Below are positions 21,519 through 30,069 of a stretch of 45,330 bases of DNA, piece after piece. The stretch spans positions 1 to 45,330 of IMG/VR virus record IMGVR_UViG_3300042562_000926. The stretch is one strand, 5' to 3'. Within the stretch, counting starts at the first letter, position 1. The number at the start of each line of letters is the position of its first letter. The position numbers and the translations under genes are program-made. This DNA comes from a virus. Under the pieces are notes generated by a model. The model did no database searches. It saw only the letters and a program-made list of their open reading frames with translations, and was not told where the DNA came from.

Positions 21519-21535
21519 AATACATTTAATAACAA

Positions 21536-21608
21536 AGCCTTGAAAAACAGAGTTAGGATTATCAGTCCCTAGAAACGTGTAGTTCGTTTCGCTCTGCCTT
21601 TCAAGGCT
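21536..21608 (-). ncRNA. Structured leader element: 17-pair stem capped by a three-way junction
   Basis: The arms 21536-21552 and 21592-21608 pair over all 17 positions (15 Watson-Crick and two adjacent G-U pairs when read leftward). Inside lie two hairpins: 21572-21577 with 21585-21590 (GAAACG/CGTTTC, loop of seven) and 21554-21558 with 21567-21571 (loop of eight, one G-U). Only positions 21553 and 21591 are unpaired at the junction. It lies between the promoter at 21654 and the initiator start codon, so it would be part of the mRNA leader. No match to a known riboswitch or ribozyme was recognised. Confidence 0.65.
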
Positions 21609-21653
21609 CTTAATTTCTTTACTACATTTTAAGCAGTTGATTAGTCTGCTTGG

Positions 21654-21683
21654 CAAACATAATTAAAAATGACAACCATCCAA
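21654..21683 (-). promoter_or_regulatory. Promoter of the replication operon
   Basis: Read leftward, TTG (21683-21681), a 19-base spacer and TATGTTTG (21661-21654) fully match the Bacteroidota consensus. Transcripts would start about 21647 and carry a leader of about 130 bases before ATG 21518. A small hairpin AAGCAG/CTGCTT (21631-21651) lies at the predicted 5' end. Confidence 0.65.
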
Positions 21684-21700
21684 ATAATTGTTAATAAAAT

Positions 21701-23566
21701 TTATGTCCGAACATTAATTTCCACATCTTCATAATAAACCCTTCCATCACGTCCTCTTTTTAAAACCCTGGTAGTCAATACTTGTTGCGACTCTGTTACT
21801 TTTTCTCTTGCTCTGCGTAAGTCTTCCTCATAAAGCTCACAACCAATCATAGCATCTGCAACGTCGGTATTTAACTGCAAAAAGTTCTCTAAATCACGCA
21901 TAATTAGCTCAAAGTCCTGCCGATCTACATGACTTAATAAGAACTTAAAGAAAATATCATTAGCCCTAGCGCCAGTTTTGTTTTTGTACCAACCATATTT
22001 CCTAGAAGTCTCATATTTAATTCCAAGGTTAATCGGTTTTTTGGCAAGTAGGTGCAAAGCTCCTGCATCTTTGTATTTAGTAAAGGCTACCTCTCCTCTG
22101 TTCATCTCAAGCATACTTGGTGCGCCAAAATAAAAGTTTTGTAACATCGTTTTTTGTTGATAGGCAAAGTCAGCATCCATTGTTCGATCAAGATAGATGG
22201 CTACATATTTTTGCTCCACCCTATTTTTGATGACAAGGCAATCACTAGAACCTTCGTCAATATCGGCATCTCCATAAGGTATTGGATCATTACCTGCTAT
22301 GTACGGATAAGTCAATTGTCCTTTTAGTCCCCCTTTTGGAAGTTGGGTAATAAAAAAATTACCTTTATTGTTAGGCGTAGCCACAATGTCGCCATGCATA
22401 CCATACTCTAAGTCATAAGTAAAGCATGGCAAGACACTTTCAGCCCTGTTAAATATCTCACGAGAACGCACCTCCACCTTTTTCATGATGTTTTCAGGCA
22501 ACTTGCCTTTACCGGAAGAAGAAACTACCTCTTCAATGGTCAATGGGTAGTTCTTGATACGAGCCTCTAACCTACTTTTGTCCTCTAGCTTTTCTAATAA
22601 GTCTCTTTCACGTAATATAACCTCGGTAGCAAACTTCTCATTGTTCCATCCGTTTTGTGTACCTGGGATCTGCGTTATCTGACCTTCTTCATTTTCATAT
22701 TGTGTCATCGCCATCCATGCAGGAACCATAATTACTACGGTCCTACTTGCATCTTCCCCTACCTTGATAATATCACGAAGTGCATTTAGACTAGCTTGCG
22801 GAATGTCCTTTTCTACCGTTCCTCCCCACAAAAGATTACCAACCCTCAACATACCTTTCTCTAAAGTAGGATATAAAGAATCAAGTAAGGCAACCCTATT
22901 AGTATGCAAAGGAAACTCATCAAGAAAAACATACAGCATCCTTGCTACTGAGAAAGAGCTAGGATTTTTTACAGTCTCGGTACAGAAAATATCAGGAAAC
23001 ACAGCCTTTTCGTCCCCATCTTTAGTGACTATATTCTGTATTACTTGCAGGTAAGAATGGTTTTTAGTTTGCGACAACGATTTCTTAGTGAGCGCAATAT
23101 CAGGATCTAAGCCATCCCAAAAAGGAAGCGTCTTCTCTTTAAACATCTTACTAATACGATCAAGGTCGCAACTAGTCATCCCTGTATGGCAACCAGGATT
23201 AGTCTGTATAAAGTAAAAAGGAAGACAGCCTGCCCCAATAGACGTTAATCCAAACTCTCGTCGTTTAACAACCCCCACATCATACCTTTTGTCAAATCCA
23301 TACTTAATCTGCTCAAATACTATCTCATCAGCCTCTCGCCAATGCGGACGAATAGGAGATCCATAGTTATCTTGAATCCAACCCTCTTGAATGTAAAAAT
23401 AGTGCATGCCCGATAGTCCTGCATAACCCTCTATCCACCTTTTTTCTTGAATATCCCAATATTTGCGCCTTTCAGCACCAGTATTAAAAGTAGGCTTAGG
23501 CACTCTGACATATTTGGCCGGCCTTTCGTTAATGTGATTATGTATATGGAAAGGAGTTTCTATCAT
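21701..23566 (-). CDS. terL: Terminase large subunit
   Basis: A 621-residue packaging motor. The ATPase half has a divergent Walker A, KRREFGLTS at residues 101-109, and a clear Walker B MLYVFLDEF with Asp216 and Glu217. The C-terminal nuclease half has acidic positions in AGNDPIPYGDAD, AIYLDRTMD and DVADAMIGCEL, as expected for the RNase H-like fold that cuts concatemers. The length is within the usual range of phage terminases. It is encoded leftward, upstream of the initiator and dnaB genes and opposite to the portal, which is an unusual place. The small subunit is not identified with certainty. Confidence 0.88.
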   Translation of the reverse strand: MIETPFHIHNHINERPAKYVRVPKPTFNTGAERRKYWDIQEKRWIEGYAGLSGMHYFYIQEGWIQDNYGSPIRPHWREADEIVFEQIKYGFDKRYDVGVVKRREFGLTSIGAGCLPFYFIQTNPGCHTGMTSCDLDRISKMFKEKTLPFWDGLDPDIALTKKSLSQTKNHSYLQVIQNIVTKDGDEKAVFPDIFCTETVKNPSSFSVARMLYVFLDEFPLHTNRVALLDSLYPTLEKGMLRVGNLLWGGTVEKDIPQASLNALRDIIKVGEDASRTVVIMVPAWMAMTQYENEEGQITQIPGTQNGWNNEKFATEVILRERDLLEKLEDKSRLEARIKNYPLTIEEVVSSSGKGKLPENIMKKVEVRSREIFNRAESVLPCFTYDLEYGMHGDIVATPNNKGNFFITQLPKGGLKGQLTYPYIAGNDPIPYGDADIDEGSSDCLVIKNRVEQKYVAIYLDRTMDADFAYQQKTMLQNFYFGAPSMLEMNRGEVAFTKYKDAGALHLLAKKPINLGIKYETSRKYGWYKNKTGARANDIFFKFLLSHVDRQDFELIMRDLENFLQLNTDVADAMIGCELYEEDLRRAREKVTESQQVLTTRVLKRGRDGRVYYEDVEINVRT

Positions 23567-23594
23567 ATATTAATAGACTAAATTAAGTTTATCT

Positions 23595-23897
23595 TCATAA
23601 TATCTTCCATACTACAATGCCATTATCACTCGCATTAGTACTTTTAATTGTAAAACTTACACCATTCACTATCTCGTCAATGTCAACGTATAAATGTCCT
23701 ATCGCTGTTGCCGTTGATTGCTTACGTGATAACACTACATTCTTACCTGCATTGGTGTTTGTTACTGTTGCACGACCAAGAGCAAGTTGTATTTCTCCTT
23801 CTAATGCATCATTGACGATTACATCTTCAAAGTAAACTGATGAAACTAACTCTAATGTCCCATCTTCATTCTGTTGCCACGTTTCGTTATATCCCAT
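23595..23897 (-). CDS. Small beta-rich structural-type protein
   Basis: A 100-residue protein rich in Val, Thr, Asn and Ser with alternating strands and the end GVSFTIKSTNASDNGIVVWKIL, a typical end of phage head-fibre or fibre-tip domains. It lies two bases after the large fibre gene, so it may be a fibre partner or decoration protein. No named family was recognised. Confidence 0.5.
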   Translation of the reverse strand: MGYNETWQQNEDGTLELVSSVYFEDVIVNDALEGEIQLALGRATVTNTNAGKNVVLSRKQSTATAIGHLYVDIDEIVNGVSFTIKSTNASDNGIVVWKIL

Positions 23898-23899
23898 CT

Positions 23900-24718
23900 T
23901 TATGAATTTTTAAACCAAACGAATGGAACGTTGGCTTGGTTAGTTGTTGAGTATGCACCAAATGGATTTGGCAATGCTGTAAATGTTAAGCCTTTTAGAA
24001 TTGCAGTTACCGTTGTTGCTACCAATGTTGCGTTACCGATACCAGCCAATGATGATATACCTGAACTTGTTACGCTGATCGTTGCACTACTGAATATAGC
24101 GAACCAATACTTACCCACTGGCAATACTACTGGACTTCCAAGAGTAACGCTCTTAGATCCACTTGAAGTGATGTTGATGTTAGATGCTGATGCTACTAAG
24201 TTGTTAGGCTCACCAAGTGAATTGCTATCGTAGATGCCTATGTTAGCCAATGCACCAGGTACGCCCGATGTAGCAATAAATCCTATATCTGTGATTGTTG
24301 TTGCCTCTGTAAATCGTACTGCTAAAGCATAGATGTTATTCAATACCAATGAACCAGTAGCTAATGAGAAACCCAACTCTGATGGTATGTGCCATCTGTT
24401 CTTGATTCTTAATGGTGATAATGAGCTATCTTGTTTTAAATTTAAAGCAGTCTGTTGAGCAGTACTTACAGGCTTGTTAACATCGCTAGTGTTGTTAACG
24501 TCTCCTAATCCAACTTGTAACTTAGTGACTGAATGGGGATTAGATAAATTGGCAACGTGTGTACTTAAGGCGCTAGATGAAGCAGAATCCCCTTCAGTAA
24601 TAGCCGTTTGCAATGAAGCGGATGTTTTTAACAACAAAGCCTGCAGCGCATTATCATTCTCTAAGCGAATGTTTGCCTCTTTTTTAATGTTTATTCGTAA
24701 TACATCAAGGTCTCTCAT
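23900..24718 (-). CDS. Tail or head fibre protein
   Basis: A 272-residue protein. The N-terminal 60 residues are helical, probably a trimer coiled coil; then comes the fibre repeat motif NPHSVTKLQVGLGDVNNTSD followed by VNKPVSTAQQTAL, known from many phage fibres. The C-terminal 160 residues are Ser, Thr, Gly, Ala-rich beta strands, like receptor-binding domains. It likely makes contact with the host surface. It is read leftward in the same direction as terminase and replication genes, away from the other virion genes. Confidence 0.8.
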   Translation of the reverse strand: MRDLDVLRINIKKEANIRLENDNALQALLLKTSASLQTAITEGDSASSSALSTHVANLSNPHSVTKLQVGLGDVNNTSDVNKPVSTAQQTALNLKQDSSLSPLRIKNRWHIPSELGFSLATGSLVLNNIYALAVRFTEATTITDIGFIATSGVPGALANIGIYDSNSLGEPNNLVASASNINITSSGSKSVTLGSPVVLPVGKYWFAIFSSATISVTSSGISSLAGIGNATLVATTVTAILKGLTFTALPNPFGAYSTTNQANVPFVWFKNS

Positions 24719-24719
24719 G

Positions 24720-25121
24720 TTAATTTCTTTCAGGCATTTTTCTAGTCATAGCGCCTTCTATCTTGTTATCTGAAGCAAAAATGTCGCTTTTTGAAACTAC
24801 ATTTTTTGATTTTTCTAACATTTCAAATAGCTTAGGCGATTTTTCAATAAGAGTTATAAACCTGCCAAAGATAACGTCATCTTTCTTGTTATTTAAAAGT
24901 AGCGTACAATCAGCATTTCCACTTAAAAACAAATTAATGTCGTTTCCAACAGCTATTGCAGCCTTGGTAATTTGATTTTTTAAATGGGAAGAAGCGTCTA
25001 TTTTAGCCTCTAGCATAAGACCTTCGGTAATTGACAAAAGCTTTTGTATGGTCGGATTTTCTTCGCAAACAAGACTAATGTCCTCCATTTCTTGTGGAGT
25101 AAACATTGATTCAATAGCCAT
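24720..25121 (-). CDS. Hypothetical protein, first gene of the leftward operon
   Basis: A 133-residue, mainly helical protein starting at ATG 25121 (MAIESMFTPQEMEDIS). The open frame runs up to 25208 but would cross the promoter, so it is cut. Size and helical content would suit a small terminase subunit, and terL is in the same operon, but no HTH motif is visible, so this remains open. Confidence 0.55.
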   Translation of the reverse strand: MAIESMFTPQEMEDISLVCEENPTIQKLLSITEGLMLEAKIDASSHLKNQITKAAIAVGNDINLFLSGNADCTLLLNNKKDDVIFGRFITLIEKSPKLFEMLEKSKNVVSKSDIFASDNKIEGAMTRKMPERN

Positions 25122-25150
25122 TTTGTGTTGATAATTAGTTTGGTGTATTG

Positions 25151-25158
25151 CAAAGATA
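25151..25158 (-). promoter_or_regulatory. Leftward promoter -7 box of the fibre/terminase operon
   Basis: Read leftward, TATCTTTG (25158-25151) followed by C is a perfect -7 box, 29 bases before ATG 25121. A -33 TTG at the normal distance is not clear. It faces away from the portal promoter 22 bases to the right. Confidence 0.5.
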
Positions 25159-25180
25159 AAATAGTTTTGTGTTAATTTCA

Positions 25181-25188
25181 TAGATTTG
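25181..25188 (+). promoter_or_regulatory. Rightward promoter -7 box of the portal gene
   Basis: TAGATTTG lies 23 bases before the portal ATG at 25212. The same octamer, at nearly the same distance from the ATG, stands before the gene at 27513, which suggests a shared late-gene promoter form. No good -33 TTG is visible, as might be for phage-controlled late promoters. Confidence 0.5.
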
Positions 25189-25211
25189 TAAACAATTGTA
25201 AAACACATACC

Positions 25212-27419
25212 ATGGACTCTAATAGTACCTTAATGCCAGACTTGTTCGACTGCTCAATGCCGGATCTTACAGGACCACCATCACAAAGGGACGATAATTT
25301 TTATAAAAAAGCTATTAGACACTTTAGCAAGTTTTACAATCCAAGGCTGCAATCTTTTGAGTCCGACGAGACTCCTTATTACATGACCGATCTTGAACAG
25401 ATAAAAGAGAACTTCTCTTATATGTATGCAAGACAAAGCAATAAAGACTATGCTTATATGGCAACCGATGGCGTTACTAGAAAGCAAGATAGTCTAGGTA
25501 TTGTGCCCGGAGGAAAGGTTTCACAGATTGTCGAATGGATGCGTGGTAAGTTCCAAGAGATGATTAACAACATGGAGTTGGAGGCCATATCTATTTCGCA
25601 GGATGCCAAAACAAGAGAGACCAACATGTTTGACAAGGTTATGCTATCTTATCTGTTAAAGCCTGAATTATCACAGTTAGCACAAGAAGGCGTAGACTTC
25701 ATGCCTGCAGGACCAGACTTTAAGCCTGAAATATCAGAAGACGTTTATCGATGGATGGATCGTTCATTTTCAGCTAAGATGCAGATAACATCAAAGTATA
25801 TCGCGGACGATATTTTATACAACAACCATTACAAACAACTTTTCTTACGTGCAGCAACACACGTTTTAGTGGCAGGAAGGGCAGGAATAGAGGCTATTGC
25901 AGAAAAGGGAAAGATGAAGCTTAACCAAATTCCTGCATGGCAGCTAATTACAGATACTAGCGTAGATGATGACTTTAACAGAAAGGCAAGGTTTGCAGGA
26001 TATGTAACATACATGACTCCTGTAGAAATCTTTAGCCGATGGGACGACTTTTCAGTAGCCGACAAAGAGACTATTAAAAAACTTGCTAATGGAGACACGT
26101 TAAGCGACCAAGGCGAGATCACATATACCTCGTTTAACTCAAGTCACTCCAACTTTAACTGGTGGAACAGACACAAGGGAGGAGATATGGAAATTGCCGT
26201 TGTTAAGATGTACTTTAAGTGTACAGAAGATGCCAACTACAAAAAAAGATACGATAGATACGGCAACCCTCATATTAAAAAGCAAGACTATCAAACTAAG
26301 ACAAGCTCTTACACCTACCAAGGATGGAGACAAGGCGTGCTTATTGGCAATATGTTCTTACGTGATGCAGGCGAAGTGCCAAATAGAGTTGGAAGCGTCG
26401 GCTGTTTTGATGAAAGCGACTGCCCACTAAAGATATTCATGCCAAATATGAACCTTGGCGAAAACAGAAGTGTAACTGACAAGCTAAAAAAACACCAAGA
26501 TAGAATAGACGCCTTCAGAAGAAAGCTAACAGACAACGCAGCAAAGCTTGGAGGCAAGGGAATTGTAATTAACGGATCTGTTTTTGGAATTAGAGAAAAC
26601 GACAAGGTAGTTGCTGATTTAAAAAGAGATGGCGTTTCAGTAATCAATGCTGAATCAGGCGAACCAGGAGAGGCTTCTCCATTTCAAGGTGCAATCATGC
26701 CTATTGACATGTCGGGAGATCCTAACATGCGTTATTATATTGACCTTATACGAGAAGAGGAGCGTAACATGGAAGAAATATCCAACATTCCTAAGATAGC
26801 ACAAGGAACACAAAGCGGATATATAGGCGCAGGAGTGCAAGACAGGACATTAGCACAATCAGCCCTTGGCACAGCAACGCTATACTATGGATTTATAGAA
26901 TGGGTAAATTATTTAATGCAATATAGCGTAAATGTGGCCAAGTATGCGATGACAGCAAGTAATGACGACTACCATGCACGACTTAAAATAGGAGACATAG
27001 GCTATAAGTACGTACATATTACACGAGAGCTAAGGCTAGAAGAGGTAAGTGTATGGTTTAAGGTGCAAGACGTAATCGACGAAAGCGCAAAAGGAAGAAT
27101 ACGAGCATACGCACAAGCCTTTAGTCAAAACCCTGAATGGGGAATAGATCCACTTGACATATTGGAATTGGAGCGAGCTAGAACGTGGACAGAGATGATT
27201 AACAACTTGGAATACAGCCTTAAACGAAAAAAACGAGAGATGGCGCAGCAAAAGGTATATAATGATATGTTGGCGCAAATTCAAAATGAGCGAGCGCAAT
27301 CAGCTCAAGCAGAACAAGCTCAGTTGCAATCAGAAACAAGCAGGGCAAATACACAAGACAAAATACAGGGAGACATTACTAAAGAGGCTATAAAGCAAAA
27401 TCCCGAACTTGTTAATTAA
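25212..27419 (+). CDS. Portal protein
   Basis: A 735-residue protein with the features of podovirus-type portals: a charged N-terminal part, a long mixed core with helices KMQITSKYIADDILYNNHYK, repeated Asp/Tyr-rich strands, and a C-terminal helical and Gln/Ala/Glu-rich crown and barrel (residues 670-730, AQSAQAEQAQLQSETSR) that is typical of portals with long barrels, as in P22. The portal is the 12-subunit ring through which DNA enters. It is the first gene of the structural block, followed by a scaffold candidate and the capsid gene, which is the usual order. I know no sequence motif that proves it; length, composition and order do. Confidence 0.75.
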   Translation: MDSNSTLMPDLFDCSMPDLTGPPSQRDDNFYKKAIRHFSKFYNPRLQSFESDETPYYMTDLEQIKENFSYMYARQSNKDYAYMATDGVTRKQDSLGIVPGGKVSQIVEWMRGKFQEMINNMELEAISISQDAKTRETNMFDKVMLSYLLKPELSQLAQEGVDFMPAGPDFKPEISEDVYRWMDRSFSAKMQITSKYIADDILYNNHYKQLFLRAATHVLVAGRAGIEAIAEKGKMKLNQIPAWQLITDTSVDDDFNRKARFAGYVTYMTPVEIFSRWDDFSVADKETIKKLANGDTLSDQGEITYTSFNSSHSNFNWWNRHKGGDMEIAVVKMYFKCTEDANYKKRYDRYGNPHIKKQDYQTKTSSYTYQGWRQGVLIGNMFLRDAGEVPNRVGSVGCFDESDCPLKIFMPNMNLGENRSVTDKLKKHQDRIDAFRRKLTDNAAKLGGKGIVINGSVFGIRENDKVVADLKRDGVSVINAESGEPGEASPFQGAIMPIDMSGDPNMRYYIDLIREEERNMEEISNIPKIAQGTQSGYIGAGVQDRTLAQSALGTATLYYGFIEWVNYLMQYSVNVAKYAMTASNDDYHARLKIGDIGYKYVHITRELRLEEVSVWFKVQDVIDESAKGRIRAYAQAFSQNPEWGIDPLDILELERARTWTEMINNLEYSLKRKKREMAQQKVYNDMLAQIQNERAQSAQAEQAQLQSETSRANTQDKIQGDITKEAIKQNPELVN

Positions 27420-27480
27420 CTATACGAATAATATACAAAATATTTATTAAAAACATAAGTACGCACATCTCAATCGTTTA

Positions 27481-27488
27481 TAGATTTG
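27481..27488 (+). promoter_or_regulatory. Promoter -7 box TAGATTTG before the scaffold candidate
   Basis: TAGATTTG stands 24 bases before ATG 27513 in a 93-base gap. It repeats the box before the portal gene. A classical -33 element is not clear. Confidence 0.45.
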
Positions 27489-27512
27489 AGGACATAACGA
27501 ACACCACCAACC

Positions 27513-28634
27513 ATGAACATTAAAATTAACAAACAATTATCCCCTGGAGTAGAAGGCGATATTACAGACGTTCTTGATAACTATGGAGAGTCTTTAATAC
27601 AAGGAGACAATAGCCCTGCAACTGAACGACAACAGCAAGCCCCCTTTAACATTACCGAAGAAGGTCCTGTTAAAAAGGACATGCCAATACAGCCTCAAAG
27701 AGCCGAAGTACTTAACTTAGAAAATGTCAATAATGAGCCGTTAGGCATTGAGACAGAATTTGAGACACAACAGTACAACCCACAAAACTTCGACTCTTTA
27801 GATGATTTAGAAAATGGAATCGACGTTACTATTGACAGCCACAACCTAACACCCGAAGAAGTAGAGGCTAAGAAAAAGACTGCGGAGCGAGAGGCAAAGA
27901 TTAAAGCATGGGAAGAGTTTCAGCCATTTATAGAAACGGATCCGTTTGTACAGTCTTATATAGAATGGAAAAAGGCAGGAGGAACATCATTTTCAGAGTT
28001 TGTAGAAAGTGTAACTGGCGACGACCTATCAAAACTATCAGAGGAAGATATATTTTCATTTGCAGTAAGGAATATTGATGGTATCACAGACGACGACGAG
28101 GCAGAAATGGCACTTAATGACTATTTGATGATGCCCGACAACCTTCGTGCAAAGACTAAAAAGCAAATCTTACAAGCAGCAGACAGCGTTCGTGTAGAAC
28201 GAGTAAAGCAACTTGGATTAGACATAAGAAAAACAGAAGAAATTAAAAGAGAACACCAACAAAAAGGACATGTAGAGCTTGGGAGCTTCTTAAAAAAAGT
28301 GGAGGGGAAATCGTACAATGGATTGGTTATTACGCCAGAAATGAATGCGAAGATCAAAGACAAAGTGGTAAAAGACTTTGCCTATTATGACACCCGAGAA
28401 GGTTACAAGGTTAAAGAATCTTGGGACTACCATTTTTGGAAGATGTATGCAAAAGACGTTATCAACGTTAATGCTAGCCAAAAACTAAATGCCGGAAGAG
28501 AGGAAGTTCTCGAATCAGTGATTAGACCTAGCGCAGACACAATACCACGAAACAATTCAATGGCTTCAAGATCGCAAGACGACGAGGAGTACAGAAGAGC
28601 ATCGTCAGACTTTGCCAACGAGCGATTAGGTTAA
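27513..28634 (+). CDS. Putative scaffold or internal capsid-assembly protein
   Basis: A 373-residue, very acidic and Lys/Glu-rich protein without membrane segments. The first 120 residues are unfolded in character, then helices follow (EVEAKKKTAEREAKIKAWEEF and later EEIKREHQQKGHVELG), and the last 40 residues are Arg, Asp, Ser-rich. Charged helical proteins between portal and capsid genes are usually scaffolds that shape the procapsid and leave before packaging. No sequence family was recognised, so the call rests on place and composition. Confidence 0.55.
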   Translation: MNIKINKQLSPGVEGDITDVLDNYGESLIQGDNSPATERQQQAPFNITEEGPVKKDMPIQPQRAEVLNLENVNNEPLGIETEFETQQYNPQNFDSLDDLENGIDVTIDSHNLTPEEVEAKKKTAEREAKIKAWEEFQPFIETDPFVQSYIEWKKAGGTSFSEFVESVTGDDLSKLSEEDIFSFAVRNIDGITDDDEAEMALNDYLMMPDNLRAKTKKQILQAADSVRVERVKQLGLDIRKTEEIKREHQQKGHVELGSFLKKVEGKSYNGLVITPEMNAKIKDKVVKDFAYYDTREGYKVKESWDYHFWKMYAKDVINVNASQKLNAGREEVLESVIRPSADTIPRNNSMASRSQDDEEYRRASSDFANERLG

Positions 28635-28667
28635 TCTATAAAATTAACCAACTAAAAACTAAAAAAA

Positions 28668-30032
28668 ATGGGTGCAGTAAGTAATCTATCCTTAGCCGAC
28701 AACCTTGTGTTGAAGATGCTAAATGATCCGGAGCGCAGCGATGTCGTTTGGGGATCTGACCTTGGATATAATAAAATCCAACAATTAACCGACCTTATGA
28801 ACAAAAAGGCAGGCGGTTCAAAAAGAGTTTACCAACAAAAGTTTGAGATGTACAAACTTGGTAGCTTAGAAATTACACAGGCTATTGGAGCAGCAGCTAC
28901 AACTTCCGGTGCAGCATCAGGTAACATCATCGTTACTTTGGCACAACCAAACAATAACTTTCGTGAGAGAGATATTATCGCAGATACAAACATGGTTCAA
29001 GGTAAAATTGAGCGTGTGTTGAGTGCTACGCAGTTTGAATTATCGCCATCTACAACAACTTGGAACACATCATTACACTTTACTAATGGCTCTTATGCTA
29101 AGGTATTGTATGATGCTTCTCCAAACAGAGGAAGTAGAGGTAAGTCAAGCCTTACGGTAACTCCGGATTCTGATTTCAACTATACAGGTGTTTCTCGTGA
29201 GAGCAATCACATGTATATTGCTGATGGAATTAAGACTTATCCTAAATATAAAGGTAAATATTGGTACACTTCGCATCAGACAATGACGCTTCAACGTTTT
29301 GCAAAGAACGAAGAGAAGAGATCATTATTCTCTGAAAGACGTATCTTAAATGCAGGAACTCCACAAGAGACCTACACAACTGGAGCATTACGTTGGAACA
29401 TCATCAACAATGGTGGTACTTACTTGCCGTTAACAGGAAAGATCACTCGTGATGAGTGGCATGACTTCTTAAACAGCATGATGCAAAAGACTACAAACAA
29501 TGGTCGTAGAATTGTAGCGTTAATGGGCCAGCAGTTTATGTCTGACTTACAAGACCTTAATCGTGATGCTATCACATACGCAGGTAACCAAAGCACTTTC
29601 GGTGGATTATCGGTAAAAGGATTTGACACACGCATGTATGCTTCTGCAGGCATGGAGGTTGAGTTTGACCGTTACCCATTATTTGATGATCCTGAGTTCT
29701 TCCCTGAAATCAGTAACATCACAGGAAAACGTCGTTGGTCAACATCTTGTTTATTGCTAGACTTAACTCCAATTGAGTCAGCAGATGGACCAGGAGAAAT
29801 GGTTGCTCCAATTCAAAAGCGTCACTTCGGATCAGTAGAGACTCGTATGAAATACCTTCCGGGTATGATGAGCCTTGAAGAGATGAACGATGATCGTGCT
29901 GCAGAAGTAATGAAGTCAGGAGATTTCTCTTTAGCGGTAAGTGATTTGGATGCTTGTCAATTCGAGCTTTATCGTAATTCTGGTTGGTACATTATACCTA
30001 AGAAGTTAGGTTTAATTGAATTAATCGACTAA
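28668..30032 (+). CDS. Major capsid protein (HK97-fold candidate)
   Basis: A 454-residue protein without signal or membrane segment, in the place of the capsid gene. The composition is even, with rich beta content; an inserted Thr/Ala/Ser module at about residues 60-120 has the form of a surface-exposed small beta domain. The central TYPKYKGKYWYTSHQTMTLQ and the C-terminal GPGEMVAPIQKRHFGSVETRMKYLPGMMS blocks look like those of crAss-like and related podoviral capsid proteins as I remember them. It follows a poly-A leader and comes before a secondary head protein. Confidence 0.7.
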   Translation: MGAVSNLSLADNLVLKMLNDPERSDVVWGSDLGYNKIQQLTDLMNKKAGGSKRVYQQKFEMYKLGSLEITQAIGAAATTSGAASGNIIVTLAQPNNNFRERDIIADTNMVQGKIERVLSATQFELSPSTTTWNTSLHFTNGSYAKVLYDASPNRGSRGKSSLTVTPDSDFNYTGVSRESNHMYIADGIKTYPKYKGKYWYTSHQTMTLQRFAKNEEKRSLFSERRILNAGTPQETYTTGALRWNIINNGGTYLPLTGKITRDEWHDFLNSMMQKTTNNGRRIVALMGQQFMSDLQDLNRDAITYAGNQSTFGGLSVKGFDTRMYASAGMEVEFDRYPLFDDPEFFPEISNITGKRRWSTSCLLLDLTPIESADGPGEMVAPIQKRHFGSVETRMKYLPGMMSLEEMNDDRAAEVMKSGDFSLAVSDLDACQFELYRNSGWYIIPKKLGLIELID

Positions 30033-30054
30033 TCAATTTAAAATCTAAAAAAAT

Positions 30055-30060
30055 AGGAGG
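30055..30060 (+). promoter_or_regulatory. Perfect Shine-Dalgarno sequence AGGAGG
   Basis: AGGAGG ends nine bases before ATG 30070. It is one of the very few strong ribosome-binding sites in this window; nearly all other genes have only A-rich leaders. Confidence 0.7.
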
Positions 30061-30069
30061 AAAATAATA

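Noticed and set aside
21536-21608. tRNA or hammerhead ribozyme reading of the structured leader
   Set aside because: There is no D-arm or T-arm pattern and position 33 of the seven-base loop is not U. The GAAA and CUGA parts are inside stems or a loop and not in the junction as a hammerhead needs.
21519-21656. 46-residue N-terminal extension of the initiator protein
   Set aside because: Its ATG is inside the -7 box TATGTTTG, the extension covers a strong RNA structure, and the known family begins at MAKNLPYFKF (21518).
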